A DNA stretch of 64,000 bases from Parastagonospora avenae f. sp. tritici 18332-5 (GCA_022559985.1 JAFJTR010000004.1:372001-436000), one strand, 5' to 3'; shown: positions 19,789 to 31,106, counted from the first letter of the stretch. Program-made: numbers and translations. The notes: generated by a model from the sequence alone, not told the origin.

Positions 19789-22700
19789 ATGTCTTCCTTC
19801 CAGATCTTCGATGGCGCTTCTGCCGACCAGGCCTTCCGCGTTGTCAACATGAAGAAGTGCAAGAAGACTGCCGACATCACTGTCAATGACACTGCTCTTG
19901 AAATCCTCTGCGCCACCATCACCACGAACAATGTCCTCAATCAGCCGTGGGCATTCGCCATCTTGTTCGGCAAGCCTCGCGCCGTGCTCGAGGAGCATTC
20001 ACTTCAGCACATGACGGATACTGATGATTGCGTCGTGGTTAGCATGAAATATGGCGGCATTGAGTACTCGAGCTGGGGGATTGTCGGCATCGAGGACACC
20101 AACATCCAGGAGCCGTCCTCACAGCACTCTGACCATGCTTCTCCTTGTCCAACCACGGGTGTACCTCCTCGCATCTCCACATCCAAGAACTCACGCCATG
20201 GATCTGGCATCGCCCCCAAGAAAATGGACGCTCGATATCGTCTTCGCCTCAAGTACGAGAAGCAGTTGCAAGACAAGAACCTCGGCCTTTGGTTCGCACT
20301 CCAGAAGAAGCATAAGTCCATCACCGCCCGCAAGCTACGTGGAACCTACAAGACTACCCAGGAAGACTACTGGCTCGATATCTTCATACAGGTGTTCCCA
20401 GACATGCCGGATGATGAGCGCGCTGCTCGCCTGCCAGTCTTGGAAGGCTTGGAAGATGTTGATGGCAATGGCTGGGAGGCTAAGTGGCGGTCGTTTGCGT
20501 CTGTGCAGGCCTACAAGCCCGCCGAGGCTGTTATCGATGCAGACGTCCGGGGTCCTGTCTTCTCCCACTTGTCGAAGGGATTCGAGAAGTACATGCCTAA
20601 GTCGGTGGTGAATGAGCAGCCTGCAAAGCCGACTCGTGTCTACCCATCAGGTCTGTTCCCTACGGCTAGCCCTCTTTTCGCTAGCCAGCAACTTTCCGCG
20701 TTGGATGGCTTCGACAAGCTCAAGTTCGACTTCTTGACCAACAAGCAGGCTACACCGGCTCTCTCCTCGACGCTTTCTTCTCGAAGCGAGACGCCATCAC
20801 CGCCAACCTCAGTCTTGCAACAGCCACTGCCGTTATTCTCCGCGCCCTCCCTCTTCAGTGAGATTGGCTCCACACCCGTTCCGCCAAACGGACTTGGTTT
20901 TGGCAAGACGTTCAACAAGACTTTGCCATTGGGCCTTCAGAAGCCATGGAAAGGTGTGAGTATGTCGGCCGAGCCAGAGAGCAATGTTCCCTTCGTCTTC
21001 GATACCAGCAAGTTTTGCGGCACCATCCTCTCTCCTCAAGCTGCTACGACTACGCCGCCCTTCGTGTTTGGGGCGAGTTCTGAAGCTGTGGCTATGTCAG
21101 AGACGGATTACGCGACTGACACTGATGAAGAGAGAGAGGACGACTTCTTCGAGGTTGACAACGGAATCTCAGAGGAGTTCCTTGAATCGGAGGAAGAATG
21201 GGAAAACGTATGGCTGGCAGACAACACGGAGATGGCACAGCTTCTTCCCGCTGAGGATGTAGTTGCCCTCGAAGAGACGTCCATCGAGGATGCACAACTT
21301 GCACCCTACACCGTGGGCGAGTATCTCTCTGACAGCATCACCCTCATCTTCGGTCGCTCATCCGAGTCCAATCGTGAGATGGCTTTAGTGAAGTACGCCG
21401 AGCTGAACGCACACTATGGTGTTGGCTTGTCTTCGCCCTGCCCACCTACTTGGACTCGCCTATCGTCACTCCTGAAGTGGAGCGAAGTCGTGGAGAACTT
21501 TGAGACTGACTTCGTTGAGCTCACGATGCCTGATTCTACTCAAGCTGAGAAGGATGAGCGGGTTACCTTCTTTATGAATGAGCTCAAGGCGTCGATGGGT
21601 GGGGTTTGGGACAGCATGGATGATGTTGAGCCGCTTCCTGCTCGCGTCGAAGTCATTATTAGCCAAGATGGTGACAAGTTTGAAGACGACATGATGTGTC
21701 CGTACGTCAGCGGATACGAATCTCTCTCCCAGCGCGAGTACGATGCGTCGCGATCTGACACTGCGATCACTGATGAGCAGTATGCTCGGCGTGAGTCTGC
21801 GCCGCTCCTTTCATCGTCCATCGAAGTCACTGTCGATCACGCTGGCGACAAGTTTGAGGACGATGCTACGTATGGCGTCGCCGATGGCTATGAACTCCTG
21901 GCTCAGCGCGAGTACGACGCTTCGCGATCTAAAACGGCGATCACTGATGAGCAGTTCGCTCGTATTGAGTCTCCTCCACAGCACCTTGTCTTCACCATCA
22001 GCCGAGCTGGCGACAAGTTCGAAGACGATGCCATGTATGATAACACCAATGGCTACGAGCTGCTTGCTCAGTGCGAGTACGACTTGTCGGCTATGCCATG
22101 CTCTTCGCCTGTGGAGATCACTATTGGTCCAGCAGGCCCAATGCTCGAGAACGATGCCATGTATGGCGGCGTCAATGCCTACGAGCTTCTCGCACAACGC
22201 GAGTATTACTCCACCGATGGTGAAGATGAGTCAGATGGAGATGACACCAGCCCGCCCTCGTCGATTGGTTCGCCCGCCTCTTCGCCTGAGCGCCCTCTCA
22301 GCCCTGATGATGGCATGTACGCTATATTCGAACTCCGCAATGGCAAGGTCCATCTTGTGGACGTTCGAAAGGAAGTCTTTGAACTCGGCAGTCATGAGCA
22401 GACATGGTCTGACGATATCGCCGGACAACATGTTGATACTCCTGAAGAGGTTCAGTCACCTGTAGTCACTACAGTCCATCCCTTTCGCACTTCGGGTCCT
22501 CTGACATTCGATTTCGATGTCAACGACCACATTGAGGTGGCCCTTCAAGATCCCTCCGAAGTGGAGCAAGACACCTTGGTAGTGTTTGACGATGACAGCT
22601 CAGCATCTGACAACGAGACTGTAGTTGCATCGGATGACGAGGACTTCGGCCACACGAAGATTGCTACAAAGGCGGTGCCACCTGTCCCTCGCACACACAA

Positions 22701-23229
22701 GCTCAGCAATGGTTCTCTTGGACTGAATCTTGAGCCTTCCGAAGACATGCGAGACTGGGTGGATGCTCTTTGCGACGAAGCTTTCGCCGCACCCTTGGCT
22801 CCTCAGCTGCCAGTTTTGCGGTTCGAGACGACGGCATTTTCGAGCCTCTTCGATTCCGACATGCTCTTCGGAACTCTAGACACTCCAGAGGATCTCGACT
22901 ATATACTCCCTGAATTGAGTGAATTCTCTACTCCATCGTCGCCGAAGATCTGCACTGATGAGAAACTCTCGCTACCCGACCCAGCCATCGATGTTTCGGA
23001 CCTGCTGGGTCTCGCGCATGACAAGTATAAAGAGAAGCTCGCGTCTGACCTGGCCGACACCGTCGCCGAATTTGAGCACAACGACAAGTCATCCGCTCTA
23101 CCCACCTTCCTCATAACCCCTCCGGAAGCTGAGCATAGCGCTGCATACTACAAGCGAATCAACGAGGCATGGACGCCTACCCCACCATTCACTCGTGAGG
23201 ATGACAAGCTGCGGGTCAGCGAGCGCTAG
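19789..23229 (+). CDS. Large uncharacterised protein with four internal repeats, 1146 aa
   Basis: Single intronless exon with strong codon bias, starting MSSFQIFDGASADQ. No known domain is recognised. Residues ~1-280 look partly folded; a basic/aromatic block (around RYRLRLKYEKQLQDKNLGLW and EDYWLDIFIQVFPDMPDDER) stands out. Residues ~280-430 are Ser/Pro-rich with FG-like pieces (PLFASQ, PFVFG). An acidic stretch follows. Residues ~620-812 carry four tandem repeats of ~42-58 residues with the core AGDKFEDDAMY...GYELLAQREYD, starting at residues 620, 678, 733 and 775; the fourth is the most diverged. The C-terminal part is acidic and disordered until a last block ending TPPFTREDDKLRV. Probably cytosolic or nuclear (no signal peptide). 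Lineage-restricted by impression only. Confidence 0.75.
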   Translation: MSSFQIFDGASADQAFRVVNMKKCKKTADITVNDTALEILCATITTNNVLNQPWAFAILFGKPRAVLEEHSLQHMTDTDDCVVVSMKYGGIEYSSWGIVGIEDTNIQEPSSQHSDHASPCPTTGVPPRISTSKNSRHGSGIAPKKMDARYRLRLKYEKQLQDKNLGLWFALQKKHKSITARKLRGTYKTTQEDYWLDIFIQVFPDMPDDERAARLPVLEGLEDVDGNGWEAKWRSFASVQAYKPAEAVIDADVRGPVFSHLSKGFEKYMPKSVVNEQPAKPTRVYPSGLFPTASPLFASQQLSALDGFDKLKFDFLTNKQATPALSSTLSSRSETPSPPTSVLQQPLPLFSAPSLFSEIGSTPVPPNGLGFGKTFNKTLPLGLQKPWKGVSMSAEPESNVPFVFDTSKFCGTILSPQAATTTPPFVFGASSEAVAMSETDYATDTDEEREDDFFEVDNGISEEFLESEEEWENVWLADNTEMAQLLPAEDVVALEETSIEDAQLAPYTVGEYLSDSITLIFGRSSESNREMALVKYAELNAHYGVGLSSPCPPTWTRLSSLLKWSEVVENFETDFVELTMPDSTQAEKDERVTFFMNELKASMGGVWDSMDDVEPLPARVEVIISQDGDKFEDDMMCPYVSGYESLSQREYDASRSDTAITDEQYARRESAPLLSSSIEVTVDHAGDKFEDDATYGVADGYELLAQREYDASRSKTAITDEQFARIESPPQHLVFTISRAGDKFEDDAMYDNTNGYELLAQCEYDLSAMPCSSPVEITIGPAGPMLENDAMYGGVNAYELLAQREYYSTDGEDESDGDDTSPPSSIGSPASSPERPLSPDDGMYAIFELRNGKVHLVDVRKEVFELGSHEQTWSDDIAGQHVDTPEEVQSPVVTTVHPFRTSGPLTFDFDVNDHIEVALQDPSEVEQDTLVVFDDDSSASDNETVVASDDEDFGHTKIATKAVPPVPRTHKLSNGSLGLNLEPSEDMRDWVDALCDEAFAAPLAPQLPVLRFETTAFSSLFDSDMLFGTLDTPEDLDYILPELSEFSTPSSPKICTDEKLSLPDPAIDVSDLLGLAHDKYKEKLASDLADTVAEFEHNDKSSALPTFLITPPEAEHSAAYYKRINEAWTPTPPFTREDDKLRVSER
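21646..22224 (+). repeat. Four in-frame coding repeats
   Basis: Units begin near 21646, 21820, 21985 and 22111. Spacing is 174, 165 and 126 bp, so later units have lost the ASRS-x-TAITDEQ-x-ARxES tail seen in the first two. Confidence 0.85.
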
Positions 23230-24296
23230 ATGCGACTGCGTCATATGATTAAAAATCAAAAGATATGAGATCCACAGGGTCATTGTATTAATTTCGACTA
23301 ACCTCTTCTACAGCTCTTCTGTGTGTACATGTGATCTCGCCCTGCCCCAGGATTTTGAGATTGGCATACGAGAAGGTGAGCATATACTCTACACAGCAAC
23401 TCTCACAATTGTCTAGCTTGACGCTTCTCGATCTCACCTCTCAAGGTTGAGATTGGCGTCAGCTGCTATTGTGGCTTGAGCTTGTAGCGATTCGAGAGGG
23501 GAACATACACACTACATCACGACTCCTGCATCTCCTGGTTCGGCACTTCTTGATCTCGCCATTTGGTTGAGATTGGTGTTGGCGGGTGGTGTGGTTTGAG
23601 TTTGCAGTGTTTGGGTACTCTTCATGAGATTGGTCAAGTACGCTTAGGAGTGTGTCTTTGGTGCGAATCATGTTTCATAAAAGTTTGGAGCGATGGATTT
23701 ATATACCCTTTGCAAAATAAACATGTTGCTTTAATTCAAGTCTTGAACAATCGCGTGAGACACTGATTATCAACCATGTTCTGAGGCCCAAGGAGCCGTA
23801 TGCCACGTGTGCCCAATGACATGTCCAAACATGGATCCCGGCGCGTATAACCCAGGCACCGAGACCGAGAGCCTGGTAGAACTCAACGGCTAATATCGAA
23901 ACCAAGGTGAGAATCGCCCCTCACATTCCGCCGTCCGATGCTTATCTTCCTCCTTCCCCGCTAATGATACCTAGAAAAGCTTAAATGCCTTACCCGTCCA
24001 TACCAGCGTCTTGGCCTAGCGTCGCGCCGTCTCAAAGCTAACGCCTGCTTTCGATAAGTTCTGACTTCTCTCCGCATGTTGTGTTCTGACAGCGGTGATG
24101 CGGTAGGCTTTATCCTGCTGCCGTTGGGTAAATGTGGTTTGAGGCGATCATGATGGCGTCATTTGAGTTGGCGAACATCATAGCTTCCTGAATTTCTCGG
24201 AGGTATGGGTTTATCTTGATATGATTCGCTTTATAAGTAATAGGACTATTGTCTGACAATGATAATCTTGGATGTGTACTTGGCACAACTATAACG
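23230..24296. other. Intergenic with short dispersed repeats
   Basis: No gene seen. A set of related GATCTCNCC...TTGAGATTGG segments lies near its start (listed separately); the rest includes the GH30 promoter. Confidence 0.45.
23329..23610 (+). repeat. Three diverged copies of a GATCTC...GAGATTGG element
   Basis: Copies near 23330, 23425 and 23545 share a GATCTCRCC block, 10-15 bases later TTGAGATTGGNGT or TTGAGATTGGC, and in the last two also GTGGYTTGAGYTTGYAG. GATCTCNCC and GGTTGAGATTGG are partly inverted, so each unit could form a short stem. Confidence 0.55.
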
Positions 24297-25795
24297 ATGG
24301 CCACGATACTCCTGCTTCATCTCGCGTCTGCGAGTATTCTCTCTGCTCAATATGTTCCGGTGCCATGGGCTTACACTCAGAATGAGCCACCAGTACAAGT
24401 GTCTGTCAACGCGGGAGTTCGACATCAAACAATGATTGGAGGAGGATGTTCAGGAGCTTTTGGTGTTGCCTGCGACCAAACTGGGGCTCGGGGTCTCTCT
24501 CCAGAAAATCAACAACTCGTCAGCGAATACCTTTTCAACGAGAACATTGGTGGACTGTCAATCCTTCGTAACCGCATTGGCTCGAACCCAACCGACGGAA
24601 TCCTCGGCACTTGTCCCGAAACTCCCTCCTCGAAATTCAACTATACGGGTCTTGGAACAAATGATTCGACAGCGGATAGCTGCCAGTTGAAGTTGACGCA
24701 ACAAGCTCTGCTCGCCAATCCCGACTTGTTTATCTATGCCGACGCGTGGTCAGCCCCGGGATGCTTTAAGACCGATACAACTGACAAAAACGGAGGTCTT
24801 ATCTGCGGAGTCCGAGGAAGCAATTGTACTCATGACTGGCGCCAAGCTTACGCAGACTATCTGGTACAGTACGTCAAGTTATACGAGGAGAAAGGGATCA
24901 ACGTAAGCTTGTTGGGATCTTACAATGAACCAGACTTCAATCCGATCAGCTACGCTAGTATGGATTCGGATGGATATCAAGCGAAGGACTTCCTCGAGAT
25001 ACTGTATCCTGCTGTCAAGGACTATCGTAAAGACTTGCAGGTGTCCTGCTGCGATGCCACTGGTGCCCGTCAGGAGCGCACTATTCTCTACGAATTAGAG
25101 CAAGCTGGCGGCGGGAAGTTGTACGATGTTGCGACCTGGCACAATTATCAGAGCAATCCAGAGCGACCTTTCAATACGCAAGGCCAGCCAAACCTCGAGA
25201 CTGAATGGTCAGATGGTAGCGGTACTTTCAACACCACCTGGGATACGACTGGCCAACTTGCCGAGGGTTTACAGTGGGCTATCTACATGTAAGTTCGAAA
25301 AGTTTAGGCATGGCAGCTATCATACTGACTACTTCCAGGCACGATGCCTTCGTCTACAGCGACACCTCCGGCTACCTCCACTGGTGGTGCGCCCAAAACA
25401 ACACAGGCACAACAGCTGGAAGTGACGCCATCCTCGTCCGCCTCGCCAACAACAGTTTCGAAGTTTCACGCCGTCTTTGGGCTTTTGCCGGCTACTTCCG
25501 CTTCGCACGTCCAGGTTCTGTCCGCATTGGTGCAAGTAGCAACGCTGAAAATCTTCTTGTGACTGCTTTCGAAAACACCAACGGTACAGTCGCTATTCCT
25601 GTCATCAACGAAGCGCATTATGAACGTCAGGTGGAGGTTTCTCTTAGTGATGTTAAGCTGAGTTTGGGCATGGCGACTGCTTATTTGGCAGATAATGATC
25701 ACAACAACACGATGGTTGGGAGTCATCACATCAATGGTTCGAGCTTTTTGGCGAGTGTGCCGCCCAGGTCGATGACTACGTTCTTCCTGGAGTAA
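24297..25795 (+). CDS. Secreted glycoside hydrolase family 30 enzyme
   Basis: Two exons, 24297-25288 and 25339-25795 (intron donor GTAAGT, CTGAC branch), 482 residues. The start is the ATG at 24297, which opens a signal peptide (MATILLLHLASASILSA). The TIM-barrel part begins near the conserved GGGCSGAFGVA and shows SYNEPDF with the acid/base Glu (~211) and LETEWSDGSG with the likely nucleophile Glu (~303). The C-terminal ~140 residues (VYSDTSGYLHWW onward) form the beta-sandwich normally joined to GH30 barrels. Members cut beta-1,6-glucan or xylan; which one is not decided here. Several N-glycosylation sites (NYT, NDS, NCT, NTT) fit a secreted protein. Convergent with the sulfatase gene, 140 bp apart. 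Confidence 0.9.
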
Positions 25796-25935
25796 ATGTA
25801 GTTTATACTTTTGACTGAACGATCTAGTGCTGGCCCCATCTGCAGTCATGTAAATTTACAGACATATTTCGCATTTCCAGAAGTCGTAACGAATATCACT
25901 TGCGCCGCTACTCAACATGGCGGGTCACTTCAGGC

Positions 25936-27892
25936 TTATGCCCAATTTGGCCAGAGCTCGCTCCCATGGTAGCTATTTCCGACCTGGGGTCCCTCACTCG
26001 ACAGGATTTGCCCAAGTTCGCACTTCGCGAACGAAACTTTCGGCTGCTTCGCGTAAAAGCCGTCGTACTTTGACGCTAGTGCATCTTCTAAATTTACAAC
26101 ATCGCCCTTGGGATGAATCACAGACCAGGGATCGGTGCAGGACGAGGCTTTGCATGTTTTGAGGACCAATAGGAGGGTGTCAAGACGACTTTGGAGCCTG
26201 GAGATTGGCTGGTTCAAGACGAGAGCAGGCTGTTTGGATGGGTTGACGAGGTTGTTGACTTGACCAGGATCTTTCTGTTGGACGATTAGCAAGCCTTCGG
26301 CGTAATGCTAGCGGAGAAGGCAGCGTACAGTCATGTCGTAAAGTTCGTGCTCGTTCGTGCACCACACGGTGTACAAAAGGTTGTAACGCTCTCCGATGAC
26401 ACGGACAGCCTTGTAAGTGTTGTTTCGAACATCAACTAAGGGATCATGAGGTTAGCAAAATACTCAAATTGGGTGGCATGGTAAGTCTTACCCCCGTAGG
26501 CCCCCTCACCACGACCCGGGCCCCAAAACTCGACGTTCACATGATCCCGCTTCTTGTTCTTCAATTGCTTGTCGATTGCTTCGCTAGTAACTGGGATGGG
26601 CTGGCCATCGAAGTCGTCCCGCTGCTTAATTCCTGCAAGTTCGAATAGCGTAGGAACAATGTCGGTGTGTGTGGTAACCACATCAACCGTTTTGCCTTTG
26701 GGTACATTAGGGCCGCGAACGTAGAATGGCACATTGATGTCTTCTTCGAAGGTGCATGTTTTGCCGGGCTGGAGCCTATGCTGACCGATATGGTAACCAT
26801 TGTCGGAAGTGAAGATAATGTAAGTGTTGTCCAGGAGTTTGTATTTTTCCAGGCGGGCAACGACTTGGTCAACTAGCTCATCAACGGATTGCAGTGATTG
26901 AAGGCGACCAACATGCCACTCATCATGGGAGGCGATCACCGTGTCATTCAGCTTCTCTAATTTGGATATCCAGCTTGCGCCACTTGGCTGATGAAAATCA
27001 GTACCGTCATCAATCGAATCTCGGGGCTGTATACCTTATCAGGATTCCAGTTACTCGTTCGTGGGGCTTTGGCGTCCAAGAACAGTTTCTGATGCCTTTT
27101 TGCACCAACGGCCTTCGTGAACCCACCTGTGCCAATGAACTCAGCATGTGGCCCAATAGGTGCAATCCCGATAAAAAATGGCTTTGAGGTCTTGGCAACA
27201 GCATCAATGAATCTGAGTCCTTTCTCTTTTACCAGGTCAGTATTGTATTGGCCCGGAGCGGGTGCTGGCGGAGACTGGTCCTTTTGGAAAGTCGCATTCC
27301 AGTAAATGTAGGTGCCAGGATCAACAAGAACTACAAACTCATCAGCGAAAAGGTATGGTGACGTTGTATGTCCAAAAGACATACAATCAGTTCCGTTCCA
27401 CCCGGCAGGTAGTGGCTTGTTCCAGGTCGTGGTTGAGTGCCCATTCATCAGCTTGCCAGTGTAGTATGTGTCATATCCTGCGCCCTGGAGCCATACTGGC
27501 AAGTACTTGTCGTTCAAACCCTGCGAAATGAATTTTGTGTAGCCACCTACTGAAGTTAGTGATCTATGAGTTTTCCGGTAAAGCAATTACTCACCGTAAG
27601 GCGGACTCACGTCGGTCACGTTCGTATTGTGTGCAGCCTTGCCAGTGAGAAGACTGACACGCGATGGACAGCATATGGAAATTGTGCAATAATGTTGCTT
27701 GTAAAATATGCCCTGCTTTCCCAAGTGTTTCCTCGTCAAAGGCATGTAGTCCATCGAGCCAAGGTGGAGATCTTGGTCATCAGTGATGATGAAGACAAAA
27801 TTAGGCTTGCCATGTCTAGTGCTCGAGGTCGCAATAGCTGTACTGGCTGACCAGAACAGGCACAGTTTACACAAGAGAGAGAACGACAACAT
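25936..27892 (-). CDS. Secreted arylsulfatase
   Basis: Six exons: 27892-27595, 27549-27385, 27330-27035, 26987-26492, 26435-26329 and 26274-25936, 566 residues. A signal peptide (MLSFSLLCKLCLFWSASTAIA) precedes the sulfatase fold: metal-binding ITDDQD near the N-terminus, then the formylglycine motif ICCPSRVSLLTGK in which the first Cys of C-C-P-S-R is the one converted to formylglycine. Later come YYTGKLMNGH, APIGPHAE, FTSDNGYHIGQHRL (the second metal site) and the C-terminal region. It resembles fungal arylsulfatases such as Neurospora ars-1, which hydrolyse sulfate esters when sulfur is short. Intron joins all restore the expected reading (for example DK-PSGASWI). No breaks are seen. Confidence 0.9.
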
Positions 27893-28543
27893 CGCAAATT
27901 GAATCGGTCAGTGACCCAGAAACTGCTGTAGAAGCGATTTGTTCAACTTACCCTTGGCGTACTCTTATATTTTCAAGTTCTTCAAGCATCGTCATATTCC
28001 CTGCTCGCAAGGTCCACCCTATGTAAAGCGTGCTCGCTGGTATGTATTGCGACATCGTGCTCAAACTAAACGCGGGTTAGCGCGACCGTTGACGTGGGGG
28101 AACCATGCGTACGCAGATTCACGAACAACATGATTCGTAGCGTAGAGGGCCAACCTCAGCACAGCGCTTGCGTACGAGCCATTTGGTAACATCATCTTTC
28201 ATGTCAGCTAGAATATCTCTAGAAGTTGTAAATACCGTCAAGGGCGACTTTTCCGGAGGCAGCGACGAAGGTATACCTAGGTACAGTGCGCGAACATGCC
28301 TCCCCTCGGAAATCGAGTCAATGGCCCGCCCTCAACTATTGACCGAAACTCAAAACAGTCACCAGCGTTGACTGCAACTACTAAAGTCACGCGCCGACAT
28401 GAGCAAGAAGGTTTGTAGTATAAATTCGGTCATCGAACTTCCCAGCTCGCAGGGACAATCCGTACATCACTTATTTCGCCCTCATCTTCCCAGGACCTCA
28501 GTACTCTATCATCGACTGCTATCATAGCTAAGCTTCTCCAACG
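27893..28543. promoter_or_regulatory. Divergent promoter, sulfatase and small Cys-motif gene
   Basis: 650 bp. A TATA-like TATAAA lies near 28420, about 120 bases before the ATG at 28544. No other feature claimed. Confidence 0.45.
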
Positions 28544-28882
28544 ATGCTCTTGCATATCCAGGTCACCATAGACGCTCGCATATTACCAAAGCGAAACTCT
28601 ACATCTGAATCGGAGAACCAGATATCTAACCCTTGGACGGATCAAGATACAGTTGAAGTGACATTAAACACCGCTTCGCTAAAGTATGAGAGTCGGGAAT
28701 GTTACTACTGTCAAGAGGAGGACACAAAGCGATGGTGCGGGCATAACAGAGAAAAGGCTATCAGTGTATCTATGGAAGGAGACAGAGCACGGTGGATATA
28801 CTTGGTCGAGGGAGCTTTCGATGCCAATGAAGGAGATATTGTGGCAGAGGAGACATCGTCAGAATCAGCGTCTGTGACATAG
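28544..28882 (+). CDS. Small Cys-motif protein, 112 aa
   Basis: An intact short ORF, no signal peptide, acidic overall. Its core reads RECYYCQEEDTKRWCGH, a C-x2-C...C-x-H pattern that could bind a metal ion, followed by a short beta-type segment (ARWIYLVEGAFDANEGD). It may be a distant third member of the Cys-motif family at 29474 and 30654 (shared order: acidic start, C-x-C or C-x2-C, then C-x2-H or C-x2-R-x-H), but the likeness is weak. Coding status is supported by composition and a TATA-like element upstream. Confidence 0.45.
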   Translation: MLLHIQVTIDARILPKRNSTSESENQISNPWTDQDTVEVTLNTASLKYESRECYYCQEEDTKRWCGHNREKAISVSMEGDRARWIYLVEGAFDANEGDIVAEETSSESASVT

Positions 28883-29473
28883 AATACAGCATTATTTGAT
28901 GATTTATTTACTGCTAGACTGTGAATCGCGATCAAACAGAAAATTGTATGCTTATGACGATGCGACTCAATTCTTTGAAATTGGCTATGGCTTCTAGCAA
29001 GGCAAAGAACGCCGAAAAGTTCGTGACGAAAGGAACGAGAAGCATTGTCGAAAGCAGGTTATCGTGTTTCTTGTGAACGGAATACAAGAAGGAATATTCA
29101 TGCAGATGAGACATGCGGTGAGTATTAATGAATGTTAACATTGTTCGGGCTAAAAAGACAGTAGTACTTGGTAGGTAAAGTCCCGGTACCCTAGTAATTA
29201 TGCTTGAGCAACTCTCTTCGCAGTTAGAATATACTCACGCTTTTGCGCGTGTTGGTTCGTCATACTCGGTGACTATCTCTCTGCCGCCGTAACTCGTGTG
29301 CTATTCAAGGGTGACTTCTTCACGTCGCGCCGTGAAGTGCAGTCATTGATGGCCTGCCTCCGCACGTCACTAACATTGTCATTCACATCGCAAACCAGCG
29401 ACAGACGCTCCTTAAATGCACTGCACTCGTCTCCTAGATTGGTTATAACAAATCATAAGTATCACCGTCAGCA
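28883..29473. other. Intergenic, nothing recognised
   Basis: Short ORFs only, no coding signal. Confidence 0.4.
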
Positions 29474-30157
29474 ATGTCTTCCGTCCCAGACCAACTTACG
29501 AGCGACACAAGTCCCGTCTCTCCCTCCACTACCAATCATGTGATCTAATCTCTTAGCCATCATGTGGCCTCTGCAGAAGAAACTTCATGGACCTTATGGC
29601 AACGCCTGAAGCGAAATTTCACTAAAAGCTGCCGCGAGCTCCGTGGCGCCGACGTAAATTGTTTCCATGCCGACCAAATGGGATACATTTGGCTGCGTTT
29701 CGAACCCATCATGATAGCAGCGGAGAAAGTTCCTGAGGAATGTCGCTGCTCTTGCTTGAAGGAAGGCAACGAGTGTTTCAATCATCGGCACTATGTAGAC
29801 TACTTCGATGAGACTGAGACAGGCACAAAATCTCGAGTATATTTCCTTGACAATTGGGAGGTGGATGCGGAGAAAAAGACGGCTGGAGACAAAGAAATTG
29901 GAAAAGAGCGGGCTATAAACAAGACGAAAATCCAGGACGAGAAGATGAAGAGGCAGGGAAAGTGGCTGCTATATTTCCGCGAGAGGGACGGAGGCAATGG
30001 TGGGATAGCAAGATATGGACTAATCGGTAATTATGATGTAGTTGGAAAGATGCTGTTGAAAAGAGGGAAGATGTTGATCAACGCGGGGTCTTTTGGGGCC
30101 ATGGAACTTTTGACTGTTATGGGAATGTTCAGGGCGGCTAGGACGGCTACGAAATAG
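29474..30157 (+). pseudogene. Cys-motif protein gene, interrupted by an in-frame stop
   Basis: The ATG at 29474 opens MSSVPDQLTSDTSPVSP, then meets TAA at 29546; the same frame continues to 30157. The downstream part is clearly coding: WTLWQRLKRNFTKSCREL, then MGYIWLRFEP, the Cys motif VPEECRCSCLKEGNECFNH, HYVDYFDE, a Lys-rich stretch and an end with a hydrophobic helix (GSFGAMELLTVMGMFRAA). A splice that skips the stop would have to be ~17 nt, too short. If only the downstream part is made, no good in-frame ATG precedes the motif before MGYIW. The stop would be CAA before one C-to-T change. Paralogue of the fragment at 30654. Confidence 0.6.
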
Positions 30158-30653
30158 GAGGATGGCAGGGAAATAGTGCCAATACTGTGATAAATGTATG
30201 GTCGAATGAGTTCTTCATAAGGATTAGCCGCTACTTTAAATCTTTCAATTTAACCTTGGAATTGTAAACTTGCAGTAGTTACATGCGCCGATGATAGCCA
30301 GTCATAACCTGCAAAGGCGCTAGCACTAGTGTCAAGCGTAAAGGTTGAGGAGAATCTTGATGTCTTAGGCTATCGGAGAGAGAGCCTCTATACGCAAAAG
30401 AGAGAGGGTGAAGGAGCTAAGCCGAAACAGGCCTAGGTGAAAACGGAACCAGGGTCATCACTCATGCGCCAAGGGATAAGCCCTATGGCCGACAACTAGT
30501 CACCGGTATATGCTCTATGAGTCGTCGCTTTGACTAGACCTCCTCGAATGACACAGAGCTTGAGACTGGTCAGTTGGTATAAAGTCGTGCACTCCGTACT
30601 TTTCTACTATATCATTCCTCTTTCAAAGTCTGTACTACTCAAATTCTATCGAT
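30158..30653. other. Intergenic, nothing recognised
   Basis: Between two members of the Cys-motif family. Confidence 0.4.
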
Positions 30654-31106
30654 ATGAGCCGCCAATCAAACAAAAATACCACCGGACAAGATCCGTCTTC
30701 CCAATCTTCTACGCTAGAATATTTCGAGATATCTCCGCTCTGGCGCCGCCAGCGCTAAATTACGGTGATGCATCTGCAATCTATGGCATGTCAGACTTTG
30801 GGAACCTTGAGTTCAGCGGGCCTATCAATTTCCCGGCTGCAGGCGTCCCCATGGAGTGTCTATGCCCGTGTCTGCGGGAAGGCAGCTATTGCGATACTCG
30901 AGGTCACTATAACTATCCTGATCTGTGAAACATACAACTCAAACCTGATGTGGTACAAGTCATACGACGGACCAAAGAGCGAACCGATTCAAAACGGGGA
31001 TGGTGCTAAAGTTGTACTTGTTGAGCAGCAAAAGGTCAATACAAGCATGCACAAACCTATGGGTGATCGGAAAGGGTCCGAGCTTGTGAATTCAGATTCA
31101 GAGTGA
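30654..31106 (+). pseudogene. Cys-motif protein gene, frame-broken paralogue
   Basis: Begins MSRQSNKNTTGQDPSSQ in one frame, hits a stop after PLWRRQR (30756), and the paralogous Cys motif is found in another frame: MECLCPCLREGSYCDTRGHY, matching VPEECRCSCLKEGNECFNH of the 29474 gene at almost every Cys and charged position. After PDL the motif frame stops at 30926, while a frame equal to the first one carries on through CETYNSNLMWYKS to 31106. So two frame changes are needed to read it as one protein, or two small introns that I could not place. Similarity to its neighbour makes an old tandem duplication likely. Confidence 0.55.

Noticed and set aside
29541..29557. 17-nt 'intron' GTGATC...TTAG that would skip the TAA in the Cys-motif gene
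   Set aside because: Far below the size of any spliceosomal intron seen in this window.
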